Source of the DNA: Nodosilinea sp. LEGE 06152
Lineage (GTDB): Bacteria; Cyanobacteriota; Cyanobacteriia; Phormidesmidales; Phormidesmidaceae
Direction of reading: 5' to 3'
Assembly (NCBI RefSeq): GCF_015207525.1
Contig: NZ_JADEWR010000023.1
Span: forward strand, 33,237 to 80,115
DNA length: 46,879 nt
Shown: piece by piece, positions 1 to 8,295 of the stretch
Position numbering within the stretch: position 1 is the first letter of the stretch
Layout: each line of letters starts with the position of its first letter
Translations under genes and position numbers: made by a program
The notes under the pieces: generated by a model
Told to the model about the DNA's origin: nothing
Seen by the model: only the letters and a program-made list of their open reading frames with translations
Database searches by the model: none

Positions 1-30
1 TACATGGGGAGGGGTTCCAAAATGACGGCA

Positions 31-83
31 GGGTGGATGAGTGGGAGGGTGGATGAGTGGGAGGGTGGATGGGTGGATGAGTG
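31..83. repeat. G-rich short-period repeat
   Basis: Degenerate tandem units of the type GGGTGGATGAGTGGGA run through this stretch. The same style of repeat recurs at about 370-433, 499-536 (other strand) and 38046-38103. This resembles the short tandemly repeated repetitive sequences of cyanobacterial intergenic DNA. No coding sense is visible. Confidence 0.7.
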
Positions 84-121
84 TTTGCTTTACCCGCCTA
101 CCCACCAACTCACCAACCCGC

Positions 122-349
122 CTACCTCAACAGGAAAGGAATCTGCACCGTAATCGCCCCAGTCGGGCACTCCTTCTCGCAGGGCAGGCAGAACCAGCAC
201 TCGTCGTACTTCATATAGGCTTTGCCGGTCTCGGGATTTTTCACCAGCACGTCTAGGGGGCAGACCTCAATGCAGGCGTTGCATTTTTCGAGACATTTCG
301 ATTCATCGACAATGACGGGTACGTCGACGCGTTGGGTAGTTAGAGCCAT
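122..349 (-). CDS. AprB-like ferredoxin with two [4Fe-4S] clusters
   Basis: A 75-residue soluble protein with two cysteine clusters: CLEKCNACIEVCP near residues 19-31 and CWFCLPCEKECP near residues 51-62. This is the pattern of a bacterial-type 2[4Fe-4S] ferredoxin. The second cluster, with an aromatic residue after the first Cys and ending CPTGAI, resembles the beta subunit of adenylylsulfate (APS) reductase. It lies 184 bases downstream of the AprA-like flavoprotein on the same strand, so it is probably that enzyme's electron-transfer partner. G-rich repeats fill the gap between the two. The reaction is not known. Assignment as a ferredoxin is secure; the Apr-like label is inference from motif pattern and neighbour. 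Confidence 0.9.
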   Translation of the reverse strand: MALTTQRVDVPVIVDESKCLEKCNACIEVCPLDVLVKNPETGKAYMKYDECWFCLPCEKECPTGAITVQIPFLLR

Positions 350-369
350 AGTTTTTCTTTGATAGGGGA

Positions 370-433
370 GTAGGAGGGTAAATGGGTAGGGGGTGGATGG
401 GTAGGCGGGTGGATGGGTGGGAGGATAGGGGTA
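370..433. repeat. G-rich short-period repeat between flavoprotein and ferredoxin genes
   Basis: Units such as GGGTGGATGGGTAGGCGG are repeated imperfectly. A complementary-strand version (ATCCACCCCTCCACTC) lies at 499-536 and touches the stop codon of the flavoprotein gene. The two blocks therefore flank the spacer inside the putative redox operon. Confidence 0.65.
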
Positions 434-533
434 GAAAGATGGGTGTAGCCAGAGAACCTCAGATTGGGGGCGATGAATAACACCATTCCTTCAAACGCTC
501 ATCTACTCATCCACCCCTCCACTCATCCACCCC

Positions 534-2237
534 TCACCGGACGGCAACGTCGTAAACTTCCTCGACCAGGTCGACATCGACGATGTAGGGCTCGACGGGG
601 CGCTTAAACAGCTCCATGTGGCCGGTTTCGCCTTTCTTCAGATTGACGTGGCAGAACCATTCCTCGTTGTTCTTTTCGGGATAGTCGAGGCGGTAGTGGT
701 AGAGGCCCCAGCGGGTTTCTTTGCGGAACAGGGAGGCGCGGGCGGCCATTTCGGCGCAATCGCGAATGAAGTGCACCTCCATGCAGCGCATCAGCTCGTG
801 GGGGTCGCGGGCTCCCATCAGACCTAGGGTCTCTTCGTAGGCGACGAATTTTTGTAGGCCGATGTCCATGTTGTTGGGCGACTTGGGCGGCTGCAGGTAG
901 TCGTTGACCAGGCGGCGCAGCTTGTACTCGACCTGAGTGTGGGGCACGCCGTCGGGCTGCTGCAGGGGCGCGTAGATGCGGGCCTGCTCAGCGGCGAGAA
1001 ACTCGGGGTCGGGCTCGACATGCTCCAAATCGCGCATGTAATCCATGGCGTTTTGACCTGCGATGCGGCCATAGACGAAGGCACCAATCATGTAGTTGTG
1101 GGGCACGCTGGCCATGTCGCCTGCGGCATAGAGGCCGGGGACGGTCGTTTCGGCTCGCTCATTCACCCAGACGCCCGAGGCGCTGTGGCCGCTGCACAGG
1201 CCAATTTCGGAGATGTTCATCTCGACGCCGTGGGTGCGGTAGCTTTCGCCCCGGCCCTGGTGGAAGCGACCTCGGCTAGGCCGTTCGTTATCCCACAGAA
1301 TAGTTTCGATTTCGTTGATGGTATCGTCGTCGAGGTGGTACATCTTCAGGTGCACCGGGCCTTTGCCCGAGTGCAGCTCTTTGTAGACCTCCAGCATCAT
1401 CTGGCCGCTCCAGTAGTCGCAGTTGATGAAGCGGTGACCCTCGGCGTTGGCGGTGTAGGCACCAAAGGGGCTGGCCACGTAGGCGCAGGCGGGGCCGTTA
1501 TAGTCTTTGATCAGCGGGTTGATTTGGAAGCACTCGATGTTGGTCAGCTCGGCCCCGGCGTGGTAGGCCATGGAGTAGCCGTCGCCCGCGTTGGTGGGGT
1601 TTTCGTAGGTGCCGTAGAGGTAGCCGGAAGCGGGCAGACCCAGGCGACCGCAGGCCCCGGTGCAGAGCACGACGGCCTTGGCCTGAATCACCACCATGTT
1701 GCCGTTGCGTACATCGAGACCCACGGCCCCGGTGACGCGGCCGTTCTGCACCATCACGCGGGTGGCCATCACCCGGTTGGTAACGTTGACCTTGTGGCGC
1801 TTGACCTGGCGGGCCAGAATTTTCTTCAGGTCTTTGCCTTCGGGCATGGGCAGCACGTACTTGCCGACCCGGTGCACCTGCTTGAGGTCGTAGTTGCCCT
1901 CGTGGTCTTTTTGAAACTTAACGCCCCAGCTTTCGAGTTCTTGGATTACCTCAAAGCCCAGCCGTCCGGTTTCGTAGACGGCCTTCTGGTTCACAATGCC
2001 GTCGTTGGCAATGGTGATTTCGCGCACGTACTGCTCGGGGGTAGAGTTGCCGGGGATAACTGCGGTGTTGACCCCATCCATGCCCATGGCGATCGCCCCA
2101 CTGCGGCGAATATTGGCCTTCTCTAAAATCAGCACGTCGCTCTCAGGGCTGGCCTGCTTGGCCTTAATGCCTGCCATCGTGCCAGCGGTGCCACCGCCGA
2201 CGACTAGAAAATCAGTTTTAAGGTACTGAATGTTCAC
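534..2237 (-). CDS. AprA/fumarate-reductase-like FAD flavoprotein
   Basis: A 567-residue protein of the succinate dehydrogenase/fumarate reductase flavoprotein superfamily. The N-terminus has a Rossmann FAD motif (VVGGGTAGTMAG, residues 12-23) and a second FAD-binding motif, VPGLYAAGDMAS, lies toward the C-terminal third. The C-terminal helical domain contains the ETRWGLYHYR signature typical of this superfamily. Length and the paired two-cluster ferredoxin resemble AprA of APS reductase more than SdhA, and no Sdh membrane or iron-sulphur subunits are nearby. The start is GTG with AAGGA about 10 bases upstream. It is divergent from the LysR-fusion regulator, and a sulfonate/nitrate/taurine-type ABC transporter lies beyond, so an oxidoreductase acting on an imported, possibly sulphur-containing, compound is plausible. 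The substrate is unknown. Confidence 0.85.
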   Translation of the reverse strand: MNIQYLKTDFLVVGGGTAGTMAGIKAKQASPESDVLILEKANIRRSGAIAMGMDGVNTAVIPGNSTPEQYVREITIANDGIVNQKAVYETGRLGFEVIQELESWGVKFQKDHEGNYDLKQVHRVGKYVLPMPEGKDLKKILARQVKRHKVNVTNRVMATRVMVQNGRVTGAVGLDVRNGNMVVIQAKAVVLCTGACGRLGLPASGYLYGTYENPTNAGDGYSMAYHAGAELTNIECFQINPLIKDYNGPACAYVASPFGAYTANAEGHRFINCDYWSGQMMLEVYKELHSGKGPVHLKMYHLDDDTINEIETILWDNERPSRGRFHQGRGESYRTHGVEMNISEIGLCSGHSASGVWVNERAETTVPGLYAAGDMASVPHNYMIGAFVYGRIAGQNAMDYMRDLEHVEPDPEFLAAEQARIYAPLQQPDGVPHTQVEYKLRRLVNDYLQPPKSPNNMDIGLQKFVAYEETLGLMGARDPHELMRCMEVHFIRDCAEMAARASLFRKETRWGLYHYRLDYPEKNNEEWFCHVNLKKGETGHMELFKRPVEPYIVDVDLVEEVYDVAVR

Positions 2238-2670
2238 GTAACCACGTCCTTGGTTTAAACGGCAGTGAAATTGAAATAAACCAAACCCAAGTCCAGAAGT
2301 GAGTTTTGCCGATGGAGAAACTACAGATGCCGAGCCGAACTTGATCTATCACGGTTAGCTAATGCTTAAGAAACGGCAACTAACCCTTGGCTTCTGGCCT
2401 TTGATATGTAGCTTAAAGGAGGCCACCAAAGCGAATCAATGGGATTTGTAGCGGTGGCTACGGTTTACCCATCACAGCCTTCTATACACTCATCAAAAAA
2501 ATGAATGAGATTTAGCTGCTTGGTTCATTGGCTGTACCAAATAGATTTCAGCGATCAGATCTTGGCGTTTTAATCATGCCGAGCAGAGGCTGACAAAAAG
2601 CATAATTAAATGAAGTGAAGCGGCGATTTTTAAGCTAGTTCTAAAAAATAATTTAGGCAGGCCAATAACA
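2238..2670. other. Divergent intergenic region
   Basis: This 433-base region separates the flavoprotein gene (leftward) from the LysR-fusion gene (rightward) and should hold both promoters. Besides the T-N11-A box at 2520-2540 it contains an imperfectly spaced inverted repeat GGTTAG (2353-2358) / CTAACC (2380-2385). The right third is AT-rich. No gene is seen. Confidence 0.6.
2520..2540. promoter_or_regulatory. LysR-type operator candidate TTGGT-N11-ACCAA
   Basis: A perfect 5-bp inverted repeat separated by 11 bases is the classical T-N11-A LysR box. It lies 131 bases before the LysR-fusion start and in the divergent spacer to the flavoprotein gene, as expected for an autoregulated divergon. 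A box of the same geometry precedes the transporter operon (8415-8435). The arms differ in sequence, so this is a geometric prediction only. Confidence 0.5.
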
Positions 2671-4716
2671 ATGGAAATCTACCAGCTAAAAGTATTTTTG
2701 GAGGTAGCTCGCTGTCTGAGCTTCACAGAAGCTGCCGACACATTAAATCTGACCCAGCCAGCGGTAAGTGCCAAAATCAAGTGCCTAGAATGTGAGCTTG
2801 AAACTCCCCTGTTCCGAAGGTTAGGGCGACGAATAGAGCTGACTCAGGTAGGAGAATATCTGTTAGAAGAAGGCCCCAATCTGGTGGATTTAGAAAGCCG
2901 ATTGGTAGCCGAGATCGAAGAGATTAAGCAGGGCAAATTCAGCACCTTAAAAATTGGCTGTATGCCCGATATGTTGAGCAATTGGCTGCCGTCGGTGCTG
3001 TACGAATACCGCCGGGTTTATCCCGATGTGCAAACTAAATGTTTGCAGTTTGATGCCGTCGAACCGCTATATCGGGCCATTAAGACTGGTGAGGTCGATA
3101 TTGGGGTCTCAGATCTGAGTTTTTCGACCTTTGATGAAATTTCAGAGGTGGCGATCGGCTCGGTTCACTATTCTCTAGTGGTGTCGAGTAGCCATCAGCT
3201 GGCCCAGCGTCCCTGGCTGAGTTTAAAGGAGTTGACTGACCAGGCTTGGGTCTTGCCGCCCGAGGGCGTTCCCGGTCGCATTGTGCTGCAAAAACGCATG
3301 CAGGAACTGGGGCTCAATCTCACCGATTTTGCCCATGTCGAAATCGTCGATGCGGCCAGTTTGATGCGCACCTATTTGCTCCAGGGTCACTACCTGGGGT
3401 TTGTCTCTGATTTTGAATTTCAAATGGAGTGTGAGACTGGGCTGCTGCGCCGCATTCCCCTAGAAGAATTTGCCCTGGGCACGCCCCTATTTTTGCTGAT
3501 GGCCAAACGGCTGGGTCGCGCTCTGGGCTTGGCGGGTCAGCCCGCGGGTCGGGGCGGCCTGGGGCTAGAGCCGATTCGCCAGTTTGTAGCGATGGTGCAG
3601 GGTCAGCCCGGCGTCTCCCAGGGCAATTCTCAAGGCCCATCCATGCCTAGGCCGTTGGAGACACCGCTGGCTGTATCCGATTCACACAAAGTGCCTCGGT
3701 TCCAGGCTCCTAATTTTTTGGTGCGTTCTGGTTCCATCGGCGGCACCGACACCATCAGCCTTACCATTGGCACCCAAAACCGCACGATTCAAACCGTCAC
3801 CGCTGGGCTAATTATTCAACGGCTGGGTTTGCTGGAGCATTTCTTGCCCCGCGAGGGCCGCTATAGCGGGGTGCAATATCGCCTGCGCTGGTCTGACTAC
3901 GGCTCGGGGGCACCGATTGTGGCGGGGCTAGAGTCGCAGCAAATCGACATTGGCGTGCTGGGCGACTACCCACTGCTACTCAGCGCGGCCCCCTACGACA
4001 GCACGGCCCCAGCAGCGGGCACTCGCTTAATCAGCTTTGTGGCCAGCAACCTAGATGGCACCGGCAACGACATCATTGTGCCCCAGCACTCGACTCTCGA
4101 CTGCATCGACGATTTGGTGGGGCGGGTGATTGCGGTGCCCTTCGGCTCGGCGGCTCACAGTATGGTAATGCGATCGCTCCACCACCGGCAGATTCTCAAT
4201 GCCGTCACTCTTACCTCTAGCGACAGCGCTGGCCCCCAGCGATCGGGCCGCAGCTCTGCCCCGGTAGATGGCTATGCCTACTTCGCCCCTTTCCACGAAA
4301 TTGCCCGGCACAGGGGCCAGTTTCGCCGGCTACTGCACGAAAACCTCGACGGGCTGCCCACCTTCCACGGCGTGGTGATTCGCGCCGACCTGGCCGAGCA
4401 ACATCCCGAAATTGCCGTCGCTTACCTGCGATCGCTGCTGGCCGCCCAGTACTGGTACGCCACCCAGCCCATGGCCACTACGTTGGTCAGCCGCTGGGTG
4501 AATATGGACGCCGCCATTGTGGCCAAGACCCTACGCGCTAGTACCAGCGACCAGGCCGATGTGGTCTACCTACCCGAAACCCAGCTGCGCACCGACTGGC
4601 TCCAGGCCCACATTCAGCAGCTGGGTCAGATTGCTGGGCAGGAGCACCTAGGGCAAATTAACCTCGATCGCTGGATGCAGCCGGAGTTTTTGGAGCGGGC
4701 GATCGCCTCCCTGTAG
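2671..4716 (+). CDS. LysR-family regulator fused to a NitT/TauT-type solute-binding domain
   Basis: A 681-residue protein, about twice the usual LysR length. Residues 1-60 form the winged helix-turn-helix (SFTEAADTLNLTQPAVSAKI), and about 90-300 form the ordinary LysR effector domain (IGCMPDMLSNWLP start). After a linker, residues about 360-681 align with the ABC receptor encoded at 6778-8295. Shared blocks are LTIGTQ/ISIGTQ, IDIGVLGDYP/IDIGLMGDFP, VPFGSAAHSMV/VPFGSAAHGMV, LPTFHG/IPTLHG and PEIAVAYL/PEIVVAYL. There is no signal peptide, so the second domain should act in the cytoplasm, presumably as a sensor of the transported ligand or a derivative. It is divergent from the flavoprotein gene and convergent with the transporter operon. 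The likely targets are both. The homology is plain in the sequence; the sensing role is inference. Confidence 0.9.
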   Translation: MEIYQLKVFLEVARCLSFTEAADTLNLTQPAVSAKIKCLECELETPLFRRLGRRIELTQVGEYLLEEGPNLVDLESRLVAEIEEIKQGKFSTLKIGCMPDMLSNWLPSVLYEYRRVYPDVQTKCLQFDAVEPLYRAIKTGEVDIGVSDLSFSTFDEISEVAIGSVHYSLVVSSSHQLAQRPWLSLKELTDQAWVLPPEGVPGRIVLQKRMQELGLNLTDFAHVEIVDAASLMRTYLLQGHYLGFVSDFEFQMECETGLLRRIPLEEFALGTPLFLLMAKRLGRALGLAGQPAGRGGLGLEPIRQFVAMVQGQPGVSQGNSQGPSMPRPLETPLAVSDSHKVPRFQAPNFLVRSGSIGGTDTISLTIGTQNRTIQTVTAGLIIQRLGLLEHFLPREGRYSGVQYRLRWSDYGSGAPIVAGLESQQIDIGVLGDYPLLLSAAPYDSTAPAAGTRLISFVASNLDGTGNDIIVPQHSTLDCIDDLVGRVIAVPFGSAAHSMVMRSLHHRQILNAVTLTSSDSAGPQRSGRSSAPVDGYAYFAPFHEIARHRGQFRRLLHENLDGLPTFHGVVIRADLAEQHPEIAVAYLRSLLAAQYWYATQPMATTLVSRWVNMDAAIVAKTLRASTSDQADVVYLPETQLRTDWLQAHIQQLGQIAGQEHLGQINLDRWMQPEFLERAIASL

Positions 4717-4760
4717 CCCTGTATCTCACCCAGAATGGGCAGGGCAAACGCCGCTTGCCC

Positions 4761-5579
4761 CTACAGGCAACCCTCCATGCTTTTCATGGTTTCCTCGCGG
4801 ATGCATTCAAACACCTGGCGGTGCAGGTTGACAAACTCCGCCGAGAGGGTGTCGTCAAAATGGCGGGGGCGGCGCAGGCCAATTGGCAGCTCGGCCTTAA
4901 TGTGGCCTGGCTGCACTCCCATAATGCAGATGCGATCGGCTAGAAAGATCGCCTCTTCAATGTCGTGGGTGACAAAGATAACTGTGGTTTTTAGGTCTTC
5001 CCAGATGTCCAGCAGTAGCTCCTGCATCATGTGTCGGGTCTGGGCATCGAGGGCGGCAAAGGGTTCATCCATCAGCAGCACCGAGGGCGAGTTAACCAGC
5101 GCCCGCACGATACTGGCCCGCTGCTGCATACCACCCGACATCTGGTGCGGGTAGCTGTTGCGGTGCTTGTAGAGCCCCACCCGGTTGAGATAATCGTGGA
5201 CGAGTTCGGTGCGATCGCCCTTCGCCATGCCGCGAATTTTCAGCCCCAGCTCAATGTTTTGAAACGCTGTCTTCCAGGGCAGCAGCGAATATTGCTGAAA
5301 TACAAAGCCGCGATCGGCTCCCGGCCGGGTGATGGGAGCCTGATCGACCATCACGTAGCCCGCCGTCGGTTTAATAAACCCGGCAATGACGTTCAGCAGC
5401 GTCGATTTGCCGCATCCCGAAGGCCCCAGTAAACACACAAATTCCCCTGGCCTAATACTCAGCTGAATTTGATTTAGCACATGAATGTCTTGGCCCCGGT
5501 TGCGAAAGGTGACCGATAAGCCCTCTACCTGCACCGCACCCTTAACCGTTTGCCGTTGCTCAAGCTGCGTCATCATCAC
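4761..5579 (-). CDS. ABC transporter ATPase, SsuB/TauB type
   Basis: A 272-residue nucleotide-binding subunit. It has Walker A (GPSGCGKST), the Q-loop QQYSLLPW, the ABC signature MSGGMQQR, Walker B (VLLMDEPFAALD) and the switch histidine in VTHDIEEAI. QYSLLPW and the DEPFAALDAQTR context are typical of the nitrate/sulfonate/taurine importer family. It is the last gene of a leftward set of receptor, permease and ATPase. The start may be GTG at 5579 or one of two ATGs just after it; AAAGGA lies upstream. It would power uptake of the ligand bound by the lipoprotein receptor. The exact substrate cannot be read from the sequence. Confidence 0.93.
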   Translation of the reverse strand: MMMTQLEQRQTVKGAVQVEGLSVTFRNRGQDIHVLNQIQLSIRPGEFVCLLGPSGCGKSTLLNVIAGFIKPTAGYVMVDQAPITRPGADRGFVFQQYSLLPWKTAFQNIELGLKIRGMAKGDRTELVHDYLNRVGLYKHRNSYPHQMSGGMQQRASIVRALVNSPSVLLMDEPFAALDAQTRHMMQELLLDIWEDLKTTVIFVTHDIEEAIFLADRICIMGVQPGHIKAELPIGLRRPRHFDDTLSAEFVNLHRQVFECIREETMKSMEGCL

Positions 5580-5745
5580 GTCTTAGTCGTCCTTTGAAGT
5601 AGCATCAAAATAATCTTTACCAATCACGATTTAGATTTAAGGATTGCCGTTGGGGAAAGCTGAGTTGGTGGGCATTGCCCATCCTGCAAACTACACACCG
5701 TCAAATTCAAAACTTAGAACTCAACAGTCAAAACTTTCCCAACCC

Positions 5746-6600
5746 TTAAACACTGCCCTGTTTCTTAATCACCCGCCAGGGCATTAGTGCCTCCATCGCT
5801 CGGCTCACGGCCCACGAACTAAAGGCTCCCATCAGGCCGATCAGCAGCATTCCCATTACAATCGGCGGGTAGTTGGAGGTGACGTAGGACTCCCAAGTGA
5901 TGTAGCCAATACCGTAGCGACCCGCCAAAATTTCGGCGGTCACTAAACAAAACCAGGCGTTGCCCATGCCAATCACCAGCCCGCTGGCAATGTTTGGTAG
6001 CGACCCCGGCACCACAATATCTTTGAAAATATGCCAGGGTTTGGCTCCTAGGCACTGCCCAACCCGAATCAGCACCGTATCGCTGAGGGTACTCTCTACC
6101 CCATTGATGGTGCTAATCAGTACCGGAAAAAATGCCCCCACAAAAGTAATAAATATCATGCCGCTCTCGGCGTTGGGGAATATCAAAATGGCCAGCGGAA
6201 TCCATGCCACTGCCGGAATGGGCCGCAGCAATTCTAAGGGTGGCAGCAGTAGATCTTCGGCCACAGCAAACCAGCCAATCAGAATGCCCAGTAGCACCCC
6301 CAAACCAGAAGCTGCGACATAGCCCCACAGCACTCGCCCAATGCTGGAGCGAAAATGCACCCAGGGGCTTTCGGTAAAAAAGGTCAGGGTGGCTTTAAAC
6401 ACCTCCACGGGGGAAGGCACAAATTGAAAATTGATAAAAAAGTCGAAGTTGATCGCGCACAATATTTGCCAAATGCCAAAAAATAGCGTTAGCGCCAGCA
6501 CCCGGCGGGCTGAACGATTGGTTAAAAAGATGCCGTTTAAGGCGTTGCCTACCTGAATCAGCCAGCGCGGGTGCACCATCTGTGGAACCGAAACCGCCAT
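5746..6600 (-). CDS. ABC transporter permease, SsuC/TauC type
   Basis: An inner-membrane permease of 284 residues with about six hydrophobic segments. The EAA-type cytoplasmic loop is visible as IRVGQCLGAKPWHIFKDIVVPGSLPNI, cut here to its family hallmark GA-x18-P pattern. The PIPAVAWIPLAI segment is characteristic of NitT/TauT permeases. I place the start at the ATG at 6600 because GAGAGG lies 7-12 bases before it; an open frame extends to 6687 but has no such site. It sits between the receptor gene and the ATPase gene on the same strand and completes the importer. Confidence 0.92.
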   Translation of the reverse strand: MAVSVPQMVHPRWLIQVGNALNGIFLTNRSARRVLALTLFFGIWQILCAINFDFFINFQFVPSPVEVFKATLTFFTESPWVHFRSSIGRVLWGYVAASGLGVLLGILIGWFAVAEDLLLPPLELLRPIPAVAWIPLAILIFPNAESGMIFITFVGAFFPVLISTINGVESTLSDTVLIRVGQCLGAKPWHIFKDIVVPGSLPNIASGLVIGMGNAWFCLVTAEILAGRYGIGYITWESYVTSNYPPIVMGMLLIGLMGAFSSWAVSRAMEALMPWRVIKKQGSV

Positions 6601-6777
6601 GGTTTGCCTCTCAATCACATCAATAGGTGTTAACTGAAAGCCACAGTAGGGCAAGCAGATCGCGCTATTCTGTTCCCTATGACCCACACTGAGTTCCGCA
6701 AAGTGCAGCGGTAAGGCTACTCTTAGGGGAGTGAGAGCAGTTCGGTCTGCTTGCCTGTGACTAGCCAGATCTAGTCG

Positions 6778-8295
6778 CTAACGCTGTGCCCCCACCAGGA
6801 CGGGTTTGCGATCGGCGTAGAGGTCTTGTAGGCCTCTAAAGGCCGTTATTTGACCGCCCGTAGCCGAGGCATGGGTCTGGGCATCAGCTTCGACTAAGAA
6901 GGCCGCGACCTCATCGCCATTGCTGACAAAATAGGCGTTTTCGGCAAACAGTTTCCAGCCGTTGTTGTAGTCGTGGACAAACATGACGTCTGCCGCCTGA
7001 CCTTCAGCCTGCAGGGCCGACAGGGCTTTTACCATGTTCGCGATCGAAGCATAGTTGGCCACTTTCTCTTCTCCCTGCACCCAAAGCTGCGCCGCCTGTT
7101 TGGGATTTTCGATGGCTTCTCCGGTCAGAGCATCTTTGCCGGTAATTTGATAGGCTTCTGCAGTAGCAATCACTTCGTCGTAGTTCAGCCCTAGTTCTTC
7201 CATGGCTGTGCGCAGGTAGCTTTCGTCAATCCAATTGACGACTTCCTCTGGGGCCACGGGTTTTTCAATTTTGCCTAGGCTGGTTAGGGTGGCAATGCTG
7301 TTTTTCAACGCACTGATCTGTACCTCACGAATGGTTGGATCTAATGGCTGCAAACCAGAGGGGCCTAAGAACATATAGACCACTTCTTTTTCGATTCCTG
7401 ACCACTCTTCGATCTGGGCGGAAATGCCTTCAGGATCGGCTCGAAACATTTGGTTAGCTTCGAGCACCGCCTTCAGATAAGCCACCACAATTTCGGGATA
7501 TGCTTCGGCAAAATCAGAGCGTACGGTGATGCCGTGGAGGGTTGGAATTCCGGTTTGTGCGCCGTCAAAGATTTTTCTGGCAAACCCTCGGAATGGAAAC
7601 AGTTCACCGAAGGGTACAAAGTCGGCGTGGGCATCGATTTGTCCGGTGCGAAGGCTAGAACCGCCTACTTCGGGAGCCTGGCTGATCAATTCGACGTCGG
7701 TTTCGGGATCTAACCCAGCATCGGTTAGCGCCTTGAGCACCATGCCGTGTGCTGCTGAGCCAAAGGGGACTGAAACCGTGCCGCCTTTTAAATCGGCTAA
7801 AGAGGTAGCATCGCTATCTTTGGGCACTACCACTGCGTTGCCCGCTCCATTCGGGCTGTAGGCCAGGGTACCAATGAAAACCGAGTCGGCATCGGCGGCT
7901 TCTTGCTGAAATTTGATCAAGTTAATAACGGTGGGAAAGTCACCCATCAGGCCAATGTCAATTTGATTGGCCAACATTTTATTGGTAATTGGGGGGCCAG
8001 AGGTATAGCTAGACCATTGAATATCGTAGTTTACGCCCTCATATTTACCATCGGTCGGCAAATGCTTTTCTAACAGCTCTAGCTCGCGGACTGTAGCGCC
8101 GCCTACGGCAGTATTGATAACCTGGTCTTGAGTGCCGATCGAAATTCTAATCGTTTTGCCAGAATTGCTTCCTGAACCTGTAGATTCGCTGTTAGACATA
8201 TCTTCACTTGCTGAACAAGCCCCCACAAAAATGACAGAGGTTATTAGTAGTCCTGAAGCAATTCTTTTTCGAGACCAGCTTAGTAAGTGCCGCAT
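6778..8295 (-). CDS. Lipoprotein solute-binding protein with C-terminal NosL-like domain
   Basis: A 505-residue receptor, longer than the usual 320-350. A lipoprotein signal ends at FVGAC near residue 27, so the mature protein is membrane-anchored outside the cytoplasm. Residues about 45-380 are a NitT/TauT (NMT1/SsuA-like) binding domain, ISIGTQ to the PTLHG and VVAYL blocks. Residues about 385-505 are an added domain resembling NosL (PF05573): an AAQLWVQGEEK strand, an internal VHDYNNG, ENAYFV and a terminal GGQITAF. The CxxCGM metal site of classical NosL is replaced by DALTGEA, with no Cys. First gene of the transporter operon. Its binding domain is the close homologue of the domain fused to the LysR regulator. 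The NosL-like call rests on pattern recognition only. Confidence 0.88.
   Translation of the reverse strand: MRHLLSWSRKRIASGLLITSVIFVGACSASEDMSNSESTGSGSNSGKTIRISIGTQDQVINTAVGGATVRELELLEKHLPTDGKYEGVNYDIQWSSYTSGPPITNKMLANQIDIGLMGDFPTVINLIKFQQEAADADSVFIGTLAYSPNGAGNAVVVPKDSDATSLADLKGGTVSVPFGSAAHGMVLKALTDAGLDPETDVELISQAPEVGGSSLRTGQIDAHADFVPFGELFPFRGFARKIFDGAQTGIPTLHGITVRSDFAEAYPEIVVAYLKAVLEANQMFRADPEGISAQIEEWSGIEKEVVYMFLGPSGLQPLDPTIREVQISALKNSIATLTSLGKIEKPVAPEEVVNWIDESYLRTAMEELGLNYDEVIATAEAYQITGKDALTGEAIENPKQAAQLWVQGEEKVANYASIANMVKALSALQAEGQAADVMFVHDYNNGWKLFAENAYFVSNGDEVAAFLVEADAQTHASATGGQITAFRGLQDLYADRKPVLVGAQR

Noticed and set aside
939..2126. 395-codon plus-strand frame
   Set aside because: It is antisense to the flavoprotein gene, whose FAD motifs are clear; composition is Val/Gly/His-rich shadow sequence.
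2353..2385. GGTTAG/CTAACC inverted repeat as operator
   Set aside because: The arms are only 6 bp and 21 bases apart, not LysR geometry; kept only as a note in the intergenic entry.
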